Shown here in pieces: positions 31,272-39,267 of a DNA stretch of 64,000 nt. Each line of letters begins with the position of its first letter. Position 1 is the first letter of the stretch. Position numbers and translations under genes: made by a program. The DNA comes from CAYVBE01 sp964572825. Lineage in GTDB: Bacteria > Planctomycetota > Brocadiia > SM23-32. The stretch spans positions 26,235-90,234 of the forward strand of contig CAZNGS010000011.1 in NCBI GenBank assembly GCA_964572825.1, given 5' to 3'. Below the pieces are notes generated by a model. The model had not been told where the DNA came from, made no database searches, and saw nothing but the letters and a program-made list of their open reading frames with translations.

Positions 31272-32293
31272 ACGCAACCCCTTTTCACACGAAAGAACGA
31301 ACGATGAAGAAGGCCCTCCTGCTGCTGCCACCGGAAAACCGGAACCGCATCTACGGCCGCAAGCACACGGCCGCTCTCCGCCGTCTGGTGGACCTGACGG
31401 ACTGCTGCGACCTGCTGGACGACATGGAGGCCCTGGCCCCGCACCTGGCCGACGCGCAGATCATCTGCTCCGGCTGGGGAATGGTGAGGATGGACGAGGC
31501 GTTCCTCGCCGCTGCGCCCGCCCTGGAGGCCGTCTTCTACGGCGCGGGGTCCGTGCGGGGTTTCGTGACGGATGCTTTCTGGGAGCGCGATATCCTGCTG
31601 ACCAGCGCCTGGGCCGCCAATGCAGTTCCCGTGATCGAGATGACCCTGGCGCTCATCACCATGGGCATGAAGAAGGCCTTCCAGTGCAACCGCCTCACGT
31701 GCGAAAACCGAACCTTCGAACGGGCGGCCGGCATCCGGGGGCTCTACGGGGCCAGGATCGGCGTCATCGGCGTGGGCCAGATCGGCCGCGGGCTGCTCGA
31801 GCGGCTGAAGGAGTACGACGTCGAGACCTGCTGCTACGATCCCTACCTCGACCCGGCCGAGGCGGCGGCCCTGCAGGCGACGCCCGTGGAACTCGAAGAG
31901 ATGTTCGCCACCTGCGACGTTGTCTCGGTCCACGCGCCGAACCTCCCCTCCACGCGGCATATGATCCGCCGCGAGCACTTTCGTCGAATGAAGGAGGGCG
32001 CGGTCTTCATCAACACCGCCCGCGGCGCCATCGTCCATCAGGATGACCTGATCGAGGAGCTGCGGCGGGGGCGCATCTTCGCCTGCCTGGACGTCACGGA
32101 TCCCGAACCGCCGCAGCCGGAGAGCCGCCTCTACGCCCTGGAGAACGTTTTTCTCACTCCCCATCTGGCCGGCTCGCAGGGAGATGAGTGCCTGCGGCAG
32201 GGGGCCTTCGTCGTGGAAGAGGTCCGTCGGTACTGCTCCGGTGAGCCGCCGCAGTATCCGGTCACGCCTGATATGATGGCATGGATGGCATGA
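31268..32293 (+). CDS. 2-hydroxyacid dehydrogenase family protein
   Basis: A 341-residue NAD-dependent dehydrogenase. Rossmann motif IGVIGVGQIGRGLLERL (about 160-176), catalytic Arg in INTARGAIVHQDDL, acidic CLDVTDPEPP and His in FLTPHLAGSQGDE. It is divergent from the enzyme at 29776 and resembles the group found with sugar-acid pathways in Planctomycetes-like genomes. ATG 31268 overlaps the cupin stop. ATG 31304 (MKKALLLLPPENR) is also plausible and gives a cleaner N-terminus. The two hydroxyacid dehydrogenase units are divergently arranged around 30760-30917, suggesting shared regulation. Confidence 0.85.
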   Translation: MNATPFHTKERTMKKALLLLPPENRNRIYGRKHTAALRRLVDLTDCCDLLDDMEALAPHLADAQIICSGWGMVRMDEAFLAAAPALEAVFYGAGSVRGFVTDAFWERDILLTSAWAANAVPVIEMTLALITMGMKKAFQCNRLTCENRTFERAAGIRGLYGARIGVIGVGQIGRGLLERLKEYDVETCCYDPYLDPAEAAALQATPVELEEMFATCDVVSVHAPNLPSTRHMIRREHFRRMKEGAVFINTARGAIVHQDDLIEELRRGRIFACLDVTDPEPPQPESRLYALENVFLTPHLAGSQGDECLRQGAFVVEEVRRYCSGEPPQYPVTPDMMAWMA

Positions 32294-32534
32294 TGGGGGC
32301 TGTTCTGTGCGCCCTTCACAGGTGCCTGCCGTCGCTTGCAACGCCTTCCCGCGAGGGATAGCATGGAGTGTCGAAATGTAGCACGCCTCTACGCGCCGGG
32401 GGGTGTTCGCGCAGGCGCTGGAGGTGCTTACGGCTGCTCCCGACCCCATCGGTGACTTCTGCGGGCACAAACCCGGGGGCGCCTGGCATGGCGGGACCCG
32501 TCGGTCGCCAGGGGCAAGGGGAAAGAGGACAGCA

Positions 32535-32642
32535 ATGAGATTACGCTGCCGGCAGGAGGGCTTGCGCGGTATGGCCCTTCTCCCGCTCGCCGAATCGTTG
32601 CGCGCCGCCGAGCGATGGCGCGATGAGGAGGGGCGGCACTAA
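32535..32642 (+). CDS. possible 35-residue protein upstream of the M52 homologue
   Basis: A very short frame starting at ATG 32535 with AGAGG seven bases upstream. Its TAA stop overlaps the next ATG (TAATG), the arrangement expected of a translated leader or a small coupled protein. The product (about 35 residues, rich in Arg, Leu and Glu) matches nothing I recognise. It may instead be chance. Confidence 0.25.
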   Translation: MRLRCRQEGLRGMALLPLAESLRAAERWRDEEGRH

Positions 32643-33106
32643 TGGCGCACGTCGTGGTAATCGGTTATGGGGATCCCCGGCGCCGGGACGGTGGCCTGGG
32701 GGCCGAAGTGTCGGCCATATTGAAAGACGAGTTTGCGGGGGCTGATGTGCTGGCGCTGGCATGTCAGCGGTTGACCCCTGACCTGGCGGGGTTGCTCGGA
32801 GACTCCCGGACCGTCTTGTTCGTCGATGCCTCGGCCGAGAAGGCGGCGGGGGAGTTCAACTGCATCAGGCTGGAAGGGGCTGCCGAGTCAGAGCCGCCTG
32901 CCACTTACATCTCCACTCCGGCATCGCTGCTGGCTTTGAGCTGCTCTCTGCATGGTGAGGCACCCGAAGGGTACCTGCTTACCATTGGAGGTGCCTCCTT
33001 CGACGATGGGCGCGGGCTGTCGAGCACCGTGCGGGCCTCTCTTCCTGCCCTGCTGGAGCAAGCCCGGGGGCTTGTCCGGGCAGCCCTGTCCGAGGGCGCC
33101 CGATGA
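32642..33106 (+). CDS. hydrogenase maturation protease (M52) homologue with lost metal ligands
   Basis: A 154-residue protein with the fold of HybD/HycI endopeptidases, which trim the C-terminus of [NiFe]-hydrogenase large subunits. The opening VVVIGYGDPRRRDGGLGAEV aligns with the usual GNxxxxDDGxG, FVDAS with the central Asp strand, and GEAPEGYLLTIGGASFDDG with the C-terminal strand. Two of three metal ligands appear to be gone: the acidic residue after the first Asp is Gly, and the histidine expected in the 'STH' loop is replaced (ISTPASLL). No hydrogenase subunit is nearby. It may have another role. Confidence 0.7.
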   Translation: MAHVVVIGYGDPRRRDGGLGAEVSAILKDEFAGADVLALACQRLTPDLAGLLGDSRTVLFVDASAEKAAGEFNCIRLEGAAESEPPATYISTPASLLALSCSLHGEAPEGYLLTIGGASFDDGRGLSSTVRASLPALLEQARGLVRAALSEGAR

Positions 33107-33184
33107 GGCTTCGTTAACCCGCCCCCGATCGCCGGCCCCTGCTGCGGCCCGCTTGAGGTAACTTTCAACAGGGATGTGGGCCTC

Positions 33185-33213
33185 TTGCGAGATCGAGTGC
33201 GGTGCTCTATTAT
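33185..33213 (+). promoter_or_regulatory. candidate promoter of the DUF1015 gene
   Basis: TTGCGA (33185-33190), 17 bases, TATTAT (33208-33213). The predicted start is near 33220, downstream of the longest-frame start at 33174. It therefore argues for the GTG at 33258 as the true start. Confidence 0.5.
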
Positions 33214-33257
33214 GGCTCGTCGAGCGAAAACGGTGGCTCCGACGTGAGGTGGTGGCC

Positions 33258-34592
33258 GTGATTCACATAGCTCCCTTCCGTCCCCTTCGCTACGAACCGC
33301 GCGAGATATCCTTTATCTCGCGTGTGGTGGCACCACCCTATGACCTGATTTCGCAGGCAGAGGCCGAGGAGCTCCGCCGGCGCGACCCGCATAACGTGGT
33401 ACGGCTGATCCTGGGCAAAGAGGGGAAAAGTGAGCGATGTCCCGCCGACTACGAGGAGGCAGCCCTCACGACGGCCCGGTGGCGTGCCGAGGGCATACTC
33501 GTCCGCGAGCCAGAGCACGCTATCTACCTGTGTCAGCAATCCTTTACCCTCGACGAAGAGCAGTTTGTCCGGCGGGGTTTTCTCAGCGCCATACTGCTGG
33601 AAGACGGTCCGTCGGCCCGCATCCTTCCCCACGAGCACACGACCCGGCGCCCCGTCCGGGACCGCCTCCGCCTGATGGAGGCCTGCCGGGCAAGCTTGAG
33701 TCCCATCTTCGGTATCTTCAGCGACACGAACCGACAGATCGATCAGTTCCTCGCTCAACAGGAAGACGAGGGTCCCCTCTACGAATTCTGCACACCCGAT
33801 GACATCTGTTACCGGGTCTGGCGGATCACGGATAGCGGCATTATCGGCCGCCTGGCCTCGTTATTGCGGAAGGAACAGCTCCTGATCGCCGACGGCCACC
33901 ACCGGTATGAGACCGCAGTCGCCTACCGGGACAAGCACCGCGACGCCCAGGGGAAGCCCGGCTCGGCACCCGAGGACTTCCTGCTTGCATTCTGCGTGTC
34001 CGCCCGGAACCCCGGCCTGCGCGTGCTGCCCACGCACCGGCTGGTTCGCACGGAGGGCCCTTTTGATCCCAACTGGCTGGCGGACTCGCTGGCGGCACGG
34101 TTTGCCCTTGAGGAATCGCACATCGGGTCACCCCGGCAATTGCAGGAAGTTTTGCGGTCGTGGCATCCGGAGGAAGCGGTTATCGGTTGTTACCTGGCGG
34201 GGAACCGACTCCTGCTGATCCGCCCCGGGGATGAGGGCTTTCGCGTGCCCGATTCGGTGCCCGGGCCGCCGCCGCTACGCAGGCTGCCTGTAACGGTGCT
34301 TCACTACAGCATCCTGCGCCCGTTTTTCGACATTCCTTGCAAGCTGGAGGAACCCTCGCAACGAATGCGCTTCTCCGCCGACCTGGAACAGATCTACTGG
34401 GCGATCGAAAGCGGCCGCTCGGACGCCGCCTTCCTTCTGCCCACCATCTCGCCCGGCACACTGGCAAAGGTGGCCCGCAGCGGGCACAGGATGCCGCCGA
34501 AGACCACGTGGTTCTACCCTAAGATTCCCTCCGGGCTCGTGCTTTACCCCTTCGAGGATGACGACAAGCTGCCCCGATTGCTGCACCGCTGA
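33258..34592 (+). CDS. DUF1015 family protein
   Basis: About 444 residues. DUF1015 proteins are widespread in Thermotogae, Planctomycetes, Chloroflexi and other anaerobes, have no established activity and are often annotated as SpoOJ/ParA-partner-like. Family landmarks seen here: HIAPFRPLRYEP at the start, VVAPPYDLIS, the HEHTTRRPVRDRLRLMEACRASLSPIFG block, LLIADGHHRYETAVAYRD (the hallmark GHHRY motif) and ILPTHRLV-type RVLPTHRLV. The start is GTG 33258, with GAGG upstream and the promoter at 33185. It lies next to the presumed replication origin. Confidence 0.88.
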   Translation: MIHIAPFRPLRYEPREISFISRVVAPPYDLISQAEAEELRRRDPHNVVRLILGKEGKSERCPADYEEAALTTARWRAEGILVREPEHAIYLCQQSFTLDEEQFVRRGFLSAILLEDGPSARILPHEHTTRRPVRDRLRLMEACRASLSPIFGIFSDTNRQIDQFLAQQEDEGPLYEFCTPDDICYRVWRITDSGIIGRLASLLRKEQLLIADGHHRYETAVAYRDKHRDAQGKPGSAPEDFLLAFCVSARNPGLRVLPTHRLVRTEGPFDPNWLADSLAARFALEESHIGSPRQLQEVLRSWHPEEAVIGCYLAGNRLLLIRPGDEGFRVPDSVPGPPPLRRLPVTVLHYSILRPFFDIPCKLEEPSQRMRFSADLEQIYWAIESGRSDAAFLLPTISPGTLAKVARSGHRMPPKTTWFYPKIPSGLVLYPFEDDDKLPRLLHR

Positions 34593-35270
34593 CCCTTCTA
34601 CGGCGACAGGTCCTGAGGCGACACGATGAGCCAAGGAAACACGTTGCGCAAGGCTGGCGCACCTTTGAGAACTCGCCCTTCTGTATGGTATAATCTTCAT
34701 TGCAACAGGGAGAGGGGGAAGCAGGCCGATTCTCACCCTCACAGCCCGACGAAAAGGTGCTGCCAACATGTCGAAAAGCTGTCGATTTACCGGTCTTTTG
34801 CCGCCTGTTTTTCGCTATGATTCGCGCGTACCTGGAGGCAGAGAGACTTCCGCCAGTCTCTCGTCGTCTGCCAACGCACAATCATCATGTTTTCGACAGG
34901 TTCCTGGCACCATCATGCGTTGTTCTAAAGCGCCTTTGGATAGGGAAATATACCGGTATTCTTTTTGCTCTCGACGCTCTTAGCGAAAGGTATGAATAGT
35001 ACTAAAGTATCTTAGATTAAAAAATACCATACCTCAACAATCCCTGAAAGAAGTTATTCCGCCCGGCTTCACAGCCACAGAGAATGGTCCGGAGATTCTG
35101 AAAACAAGTCGGTGAAGCATCTGTGTTCCGCCGTGCGTGGTCGGCGCCCGCTCTCCGGCGGGTAGGCCTCGCAGTCGGCCATAGGGTGCAACCATGGAGC
35201 ACCGACGCCGCGCCGGCCCATAGCTGTCGGGCAGGCCGTCAACACATCTGGGTTTCTGTGGGAGAGGTCC
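34593..35270. other. AT-rich intergenic region, candidate replication origin
   Basis: About 680 bases before dnaN without a supported gene. It has a strongly AT-rich segment (roughly 34925-35045, including TTAGATTAAAAAATACC). Two inverted TGTCGAAAA/TTTTCGACA nonamers lie near 34770 and 34889; each differs from a DnaA-box-like TTTTCCACA at one position. A GGTATG/CATACC inverted repeat brackets the most AT-rich part (34989-35033). In many bacteria oriC lies next to dnaN. dnaA itself is not in this window, so this is a candidate only. Confidence 0.45.
34665..34694 (+). promoter_or_regulatory. strong promoter in the candidate origin region
   Basis: TTGAGA (34665-34670), 18 bases, perfect TATAAT (34689-34694). 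No convincing gene follows for about 575 bases until dnaN. It may drive a long-leader dnaN transcript or an unrecognised small RNA, or serve as origin transcription. Confidence 0.6.
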
Positions 35271-36383
35271 ATGAAGATCGTTGCGAACAGGGACAAGCTG
35301 CACCGCGGCCTGCAACGGTTGAGCGGGGTAGTCGGCACCAGTGCTCAGCAGCCTATCTACCGGCACGTAAAGATCGAGACGATCGACGAAGGATTGTGCC
35401 TTTCGGCCACGGACCTGGAGGTGGGACTTGCTCTGACGGTGGAGGATGTGCAGATAGAAAAGAGCGGAGCAGTTCTCCTGCCGCACGATCGGATTTCGCC
35501 GGTGCTGGGAGCAACACCGGATGAGCAGGTCGAACTTTCGGAGGACGATGGCGCGGTAGTCATCCTGACCGAAAACAGTCGGTTCCGGCTGCTGGGCGAG
35601 GATCCGTCAGAGTTCAGCCCTCTACCGGAGTTGCCGGGAGACGGCGTGGTAGAGGTCGATCCGGAGATATTGACGTACATGGTGCGCAGAACGGTCTTCT
35701 CCACGGCCGATGAGAAAGGACGATATGCGTTGCATGGAGTGCTGTGCGTCATCGGGAAGGAAAACACCATCGAATTGGTGGCGGCCGACGGAGCCCGGCT
35801 GGCACACGTGCGTAAGAAAGCAAGCAACCCGGACGGTATAGAGACGGAGTTTATCATCTCGCGCGAGGGATTGGAGCAGTTGGCTCATCTGGCCGATTAC
35901 GGCACCGGCCCGGTCAGGTTCGGGACGGACGAAGGTCGCCTGGTGGCTCGGAACGATGCCGGCAGGCTGGTATGTCAACTTGTCGAAGGGCAGTTCCCCA
36001 ACTTCCGGGAGGTGATTCCTTCCGAGAGCAAGATAAGCGTCCAGCTCGCCACCCGGGAATTGCTCAGCGCGGTGCGACGTGCCAGCTACATGACCACGGA
36101 AGAGACGCAGGTGGTGGATTTTGCTTTCGACAAGGATATCCTCACCATTACGGCTGAATCTCCTGACGTCGGGCAGGCCGAGCTGAAGATGCCCATCGAG
36201 TACGAGGGGGAGCAAGCCGAGATATCCTTTAACCCGGAGTTTCTGCAGGAGATGCTGGCCGTTGTGGAGCGGGAATCCGTGAAGATACGTTTCACGGACC
36301 GGCGGTCTCCGTGCGTGATAAAATGTGGCTTGGACTACACTTACGTTGTCAGCCCGGTTATTCGGGAAGACGCTGAGATATGA
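35271..36383 (+). CDS. dnaN: DNA polymerase III sliding clamp (beta subunit)
   Basis: A 370-residue processivity clamp, forming a dimeric ring on DNA. The three repeated clamp folds are visible, with the N-terminal MKIVANRDKLHRGLQRLSGV, the middle TGPVRFGTDEGRLVARNDAGRLVCQLVEGQFPNF and the C-terminal segment ending YVVSPVI (normally YVIMPMR-like, somewhat diverged). GGAGAGG lies just before the ATG. Its stop overlaps the next gene by ATGA. The dnaN-dciA-gyrB-gyrA order is a classic origin-proximal replication cluster, here without recF. Confidence 0.96.
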   Translation: MKIVANRDKLHRGLQRLSGVVGTSAQQPIYRHVKIETIDEGLCLSATDLEVGLALTVEDVQIEKSGAVLLPHDRISPVLGATPDEQVELSEDDGAVVILTENSRFRLLGEDPSEFSPLPELPGDGVVEVDPEILTYMVRRTVFSTADEKGRYALHGVLCVIGKENTIELVAADGARLAHVRKKASNPDGIETEFIISREGLEQLAHLADYGTGPVRFGTDEGRLVARNDAGRLVCQLVEGQFPNFREVIPSESKISVQLATRELLSAVRRASYMTTEETQVVDFAFDKDILTITAESPDVGQAELKMPIEYEGEQAEISFNPEFLQEMLAVVERESVKIRFTDRRSPCVIKCGLDYTYVVSPVIREDAEI

Positions 36384-36733
36384 GACAGTGGTCAGTGGGC
36401 TGGGACAGTCCGGAGGCGCAGACTTTCGGCGAAGTAGCCAGCAAACTCCTCCGACAGAAGAAATTCTACCAGAAGGGAAAGTACGGCTCGCTGGTGGGAG
36501 CATGGCGGCAACTGGTCGGAGAGGACGTTGCCTGCTGCACCCGGATTCGTTCGTTCGACAGGGGCGAGTTGGTGATCGAGGTGGACTCATCGTCTCTGCT
36601 CCACGAAATCAATAACTTCATGAAGGAGGCACTTCTGGACGGGCTACGCCAGACAGACGCGGGACGAGATATCGAAATGATACGATTTCGACTTGCCTCG
36701 CAGTCATTCAGAAAGCCTTCGGAGGACGCATGA
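36380..36733 (+). CDS. DUF721 / DciA-like helicase-operator protein
   Basis: A 117-residue protein. The segment VGAWRQLVGEDVACCTRI followed by FDRGELVIEVDSSSLLHEI is the DUF721 domain, found in DciA, which loads the replicative helicase in most bacteria lacking DnaC. It has ATGA overlaps with both dnaN upstream and gyrB downstream, so it is translated as part of the replication operon. This position, in the slot where recF often lies, supports a replication role. I leave the symbol blank because DUF721 proteins are not all proven DciA. Confidence 0.85.
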   Translation: MRQWSVGWDSPEAQTFGEVASKLLRQKKFYQKGKYGSLVGAWRQLVGEDVACCTRIRSFDRGELVIEVDSSSLLHEINNFMKEALLDGLRQTDAGRDIEMIRFRLASQSFRKPSEDA

Positions 36734-39213
36734 GCGAACCGGCATCCAGCAAGCCCGGCTATGACGCGGAATCCATCCGTGTGCTCGGCGGAATAGAGCA
36801 CGTTCGGCTGCGCCCGGCTATGTACATCGGGGACACGGATGAGCGCGGGCTTCACCAACTGGTCGAGGAGGTCGTGGCCAATAGCGTGGACGAGGCTATG
36901 GTGGGCGAGTGCGATGAGATACGCGTACTCCTCCACGTGGACGACAGTATATCGATTACGGACAATGGCCGGGGCATCCCCGTCGAGATGCACATGGAGG
37001 AGAACAGGCCGGCTCTCGAGGTGGTCATGACCACTCTGAACGCCGGGGGTAAGTTTGATCACAACAGCTACAAGGTTTCGGCCGGGTTGCACGGCGTCGG
37101 CGTTTCCTGCGTGAATGCACTGAGCGAGTGGCTGGAGGCAGAGGTCTGGCGCAACGGGCACGTCTACTTTCAGCGTTACGCGCGGGGCGAACCCCAGACT
37201 CCGGTGGAGAACCGGGGCAAGACCGACAGGACGGGGACGCGCATACGATTCAAACCTGACCCGGATATCTTTGAAGCGACGGAGTTCCGCCGGGACCTCA
37301 TTGCCCGCCGCCTGAGGGAACTGGCGTTCCTCAACAGCGGTGTCAAGATGAGCATCTCCAGCCACCCGGATGCGGACGAAGAGACGTTCTACTACGAGGG
37401 GGGCATCCGGGAATTCGTCGCTTACCTGAACCAGGGGAAGGAGCCCCTGCACGATGTCATCCACGTCCAGGAGGAGATGGACGGCACCTATTGCGAGGTG
37501 GCGATACAGTACAACTCCGGCTACAACGAAACGATCTTCTCGTTTGCCAATAACATCAACACTGTGGAGGGCGGGACGCATCTGAGTGGACTCCGCAGTG
37601 CCCTGACGCGGACGATGAACGCCTACGCCCGGGAGAAGAATCTCTTCAAGAACGTCACTCCCGGGGGGCAGGACTACCGGGAAGGACTGACCGCCGTGGT
37701 CAGCGTCAAGTTGCCCGACCCGCAGTTCGAGGGTCAGACGAAGATGAAGCTGGGCAACCGTGAGGTCGGCGGGCTTGTCGAGCAGATACTCAATGATAAA
37801 CTGGCGCTATATTGCGAGGAAAACCCTCGGGCAGCCAGGGTCATCGTCGACAAGGCCATCGAGGCTGCCCGGGCACGCCAGGCTGCCCGCAAGGCAAGGG
37901 AGCTGACGCGGCGCAAGGGGGCCCTGACGAGCAGTTCCCTGCCGGGCAAGCTGCGCGACTGCTCCGATCGCGGTGTGGACAGCACCGAGCTGTTCATCGT
38001 TGAGGGCCAGAGCGCCGGCGGCACGGCCAGCATGGGCCGCGACCGGAGATTCCAGGCCGTCCTGCCCCTCAGAGGGGTAATCCTCAACGTCGAGAAGGCC
38101 CGCATCGACAAAATACTGAGCAACGAGGAGATCCGGGCGCTCATTACGGCCCTGGGCACCGGGATCGGGCAGGAAGAATTCGACCTGGACAAACTGCGTT
38201 ACGGCAAGATCGTCATTATGACGGACGCGGACATAGACGGGGCGCACATCCGGACGCTGCTGCTCACCTTTTTCTTCCGGCAGATGCCGCAACTCATCCA
38301 ACACGGACACGTCTACATCGCCCAGCCCCCGCTCTACCGGGTCACGCGCAGGGGCAAGACCGAATACGTCCAGGACGATCGCGCCCTGCAGAAGACGCTC
38401 ATCCGCTTGGGCACGCAGGATGCCTCGCTTCGGTACCACGTCAACGGCCGGGAAGGTCACCTGGAGCAGGCCCGATTCCTCCGGCTGCTCACCCACCTGA
38501 GCGAGCTGGACGTGCTCATAAGCCATCTGGAGGCCCAGGGTATGTCGTTCGGGAAATTCCTCGCCGAGCGCAGGGAAGGCGGCGAACGGGAGTTTCCCCT
38601 CTACCGAGTCATTCACGTGGACGGCGAAGAACGGCGGCACGAGCACCTGTTCTATAGTGAGGACGGCTACGATCACTTCATCCAGGGCCTGCGCGCCGAA
38701 CTGGCGGAGAGCGGCGGAGACCTGCAGATGATCGAGCCGGATGAGGCATTCCTGGGCGAAGCGGAGGGCCTGCGCAACAGCGTACGGCCGGCCCGCATCG
38801 AGGAGGCGGCGCGGTTGGAAGAAACCATCAAGGCCATCGAGAGCTTCGGTATACCGATCGACTGGCTGCACGGCCACGAAGAGGAAACAGACGAGCAGTC
38901 GCGGGCGCCGTTCGTTATCGAGGCCGACGGCCAGCAAACCCCGGTGGCTACCCTCGGCGAATTGATACCCGCGGTAGGGAAACTGGGGCGAGAAGGGCTG
39001 GACATACAGCGCTACAAAGGACTGGGCGAGATGGACAGTCCGGAGCTGGCGGAAACGACCCTGGACCCCGGCACCCGCCGCCTCGTGCGGGTCTCCATCG
39101 GCGACGCCGTCAAAGCAGACCAGTACTTCACCATCCTGGCGGGTAAGGACGTGGAGAGCCGCCGGCGTTTCATCCAACGCCACGCCCTGGAAGTCAAGAA
39201 CCTGGACGTATAG
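36730..39213 (+). CDS. gyrB: DNA gyrase subunit B
   Basis: An 827-residue ATPase subunit. GHKL ATPase motifs: DNGRGIPVE, LHGVGVSCVNALS and the QTKMKLGN lysine. TOPRIM motifs: FIVEGQSAGGTA (Glu, with Gln in place of the usual Asp of EGDSAGG), ITALGTGIG and MTDADIDGAHIRTLLLTFF. After PPLYRV comes a large insertion of about 170 residues before the LDIQRYKGLGEM tail, as in the long GyrB of proteobacteria and Planctomycetes. It is not ParE. It starts inside dciA (ATGA). gyrA follows 54 bases later. Confidence 0.97.
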   Translation: MSEPASSKPGYDAESIRVLGGIEHVRLRPAMYIGDTDERGLHQLVEEVVANSVDEAMVGECDEIRVLLHVDDSISITDNGRGIPVEMHMEENRPALEVVMTTLNAGGKFDHNSYKVSAGLHGVGVSCVNALSEWLEAEVWRNGHVYFQRYARGEPQTPVENRGKTDRTGTRIRFKPDPDIFEATEFRRDLIARRLRELAFLNSGVKMSISSHPDADEETFYYEGGIREFVAYLNQGKEPLHDVIHVQEEMDGTYCEVAIQYNSGYNETIFSFANNINTVEGGTHLSGLRSALTRTMNAYAREKNLFKNVTPGGQDYREGLTAVVSVKLPDPQFEGQTKMKLGNREVGGLVEQILNDKLALYCEENPRAARVIVDKAIEAARARQAARKARELTRRKGALTSSSLPGKLRDCSDRGVDSTELFIVEGQSAGGTASMGRDRRFQAVLPLRGVILNVEKARIDKILSNEEIRALITALGTGIGQEEFDLDKLRYGKIVIMTDADIDGAHIRTLLLTFFFRQMPQLIQHGHVYIAQPPLYRVTRRGKTEYVQDDRALQKTLIRLGTQDASLRYHVNGREGHLEQARFLRLLTHLSELDVLISHLEAQGMSFGKFLAERREGGEREFPLYRVIHVDGEERRHEHLFYSEDGYDHFIQGLRAELAESGGDLQMIEPDEAFLGEAEGLRNSVRPARIEEAARLEETIKAIESFGIPIDWLHGHEEETDEQSRAPFVIEADGQQTPVATLGELIPAVGKLGREGLDIQRYKGLGEMDSPELAETTLDPGTRRLVRVSIGDAVKADQYFTILAGKDVESRRRFIQRHALEVKNLDV

Positions 39214-39267
39214 CGGGCCGCCGCAGACCAGACCGGCAGACCCAGCTGCAAGATAAAGCGACGGGAC

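Noticed and set aside
34768..34983. A 71-codon frame in the candidate origin region
   Set aside because: No ribosome site, Ser/Arg-rich product, and it crosses the inverted nonamers. More likely non-coding.
34690..35000. SRP RNA, 6S RNA or tmRNA behind the consensus promoter
   Set aside because: None of the conserved cores, such as GGAAGGAAGCAG-type for SRP RNA, is present.
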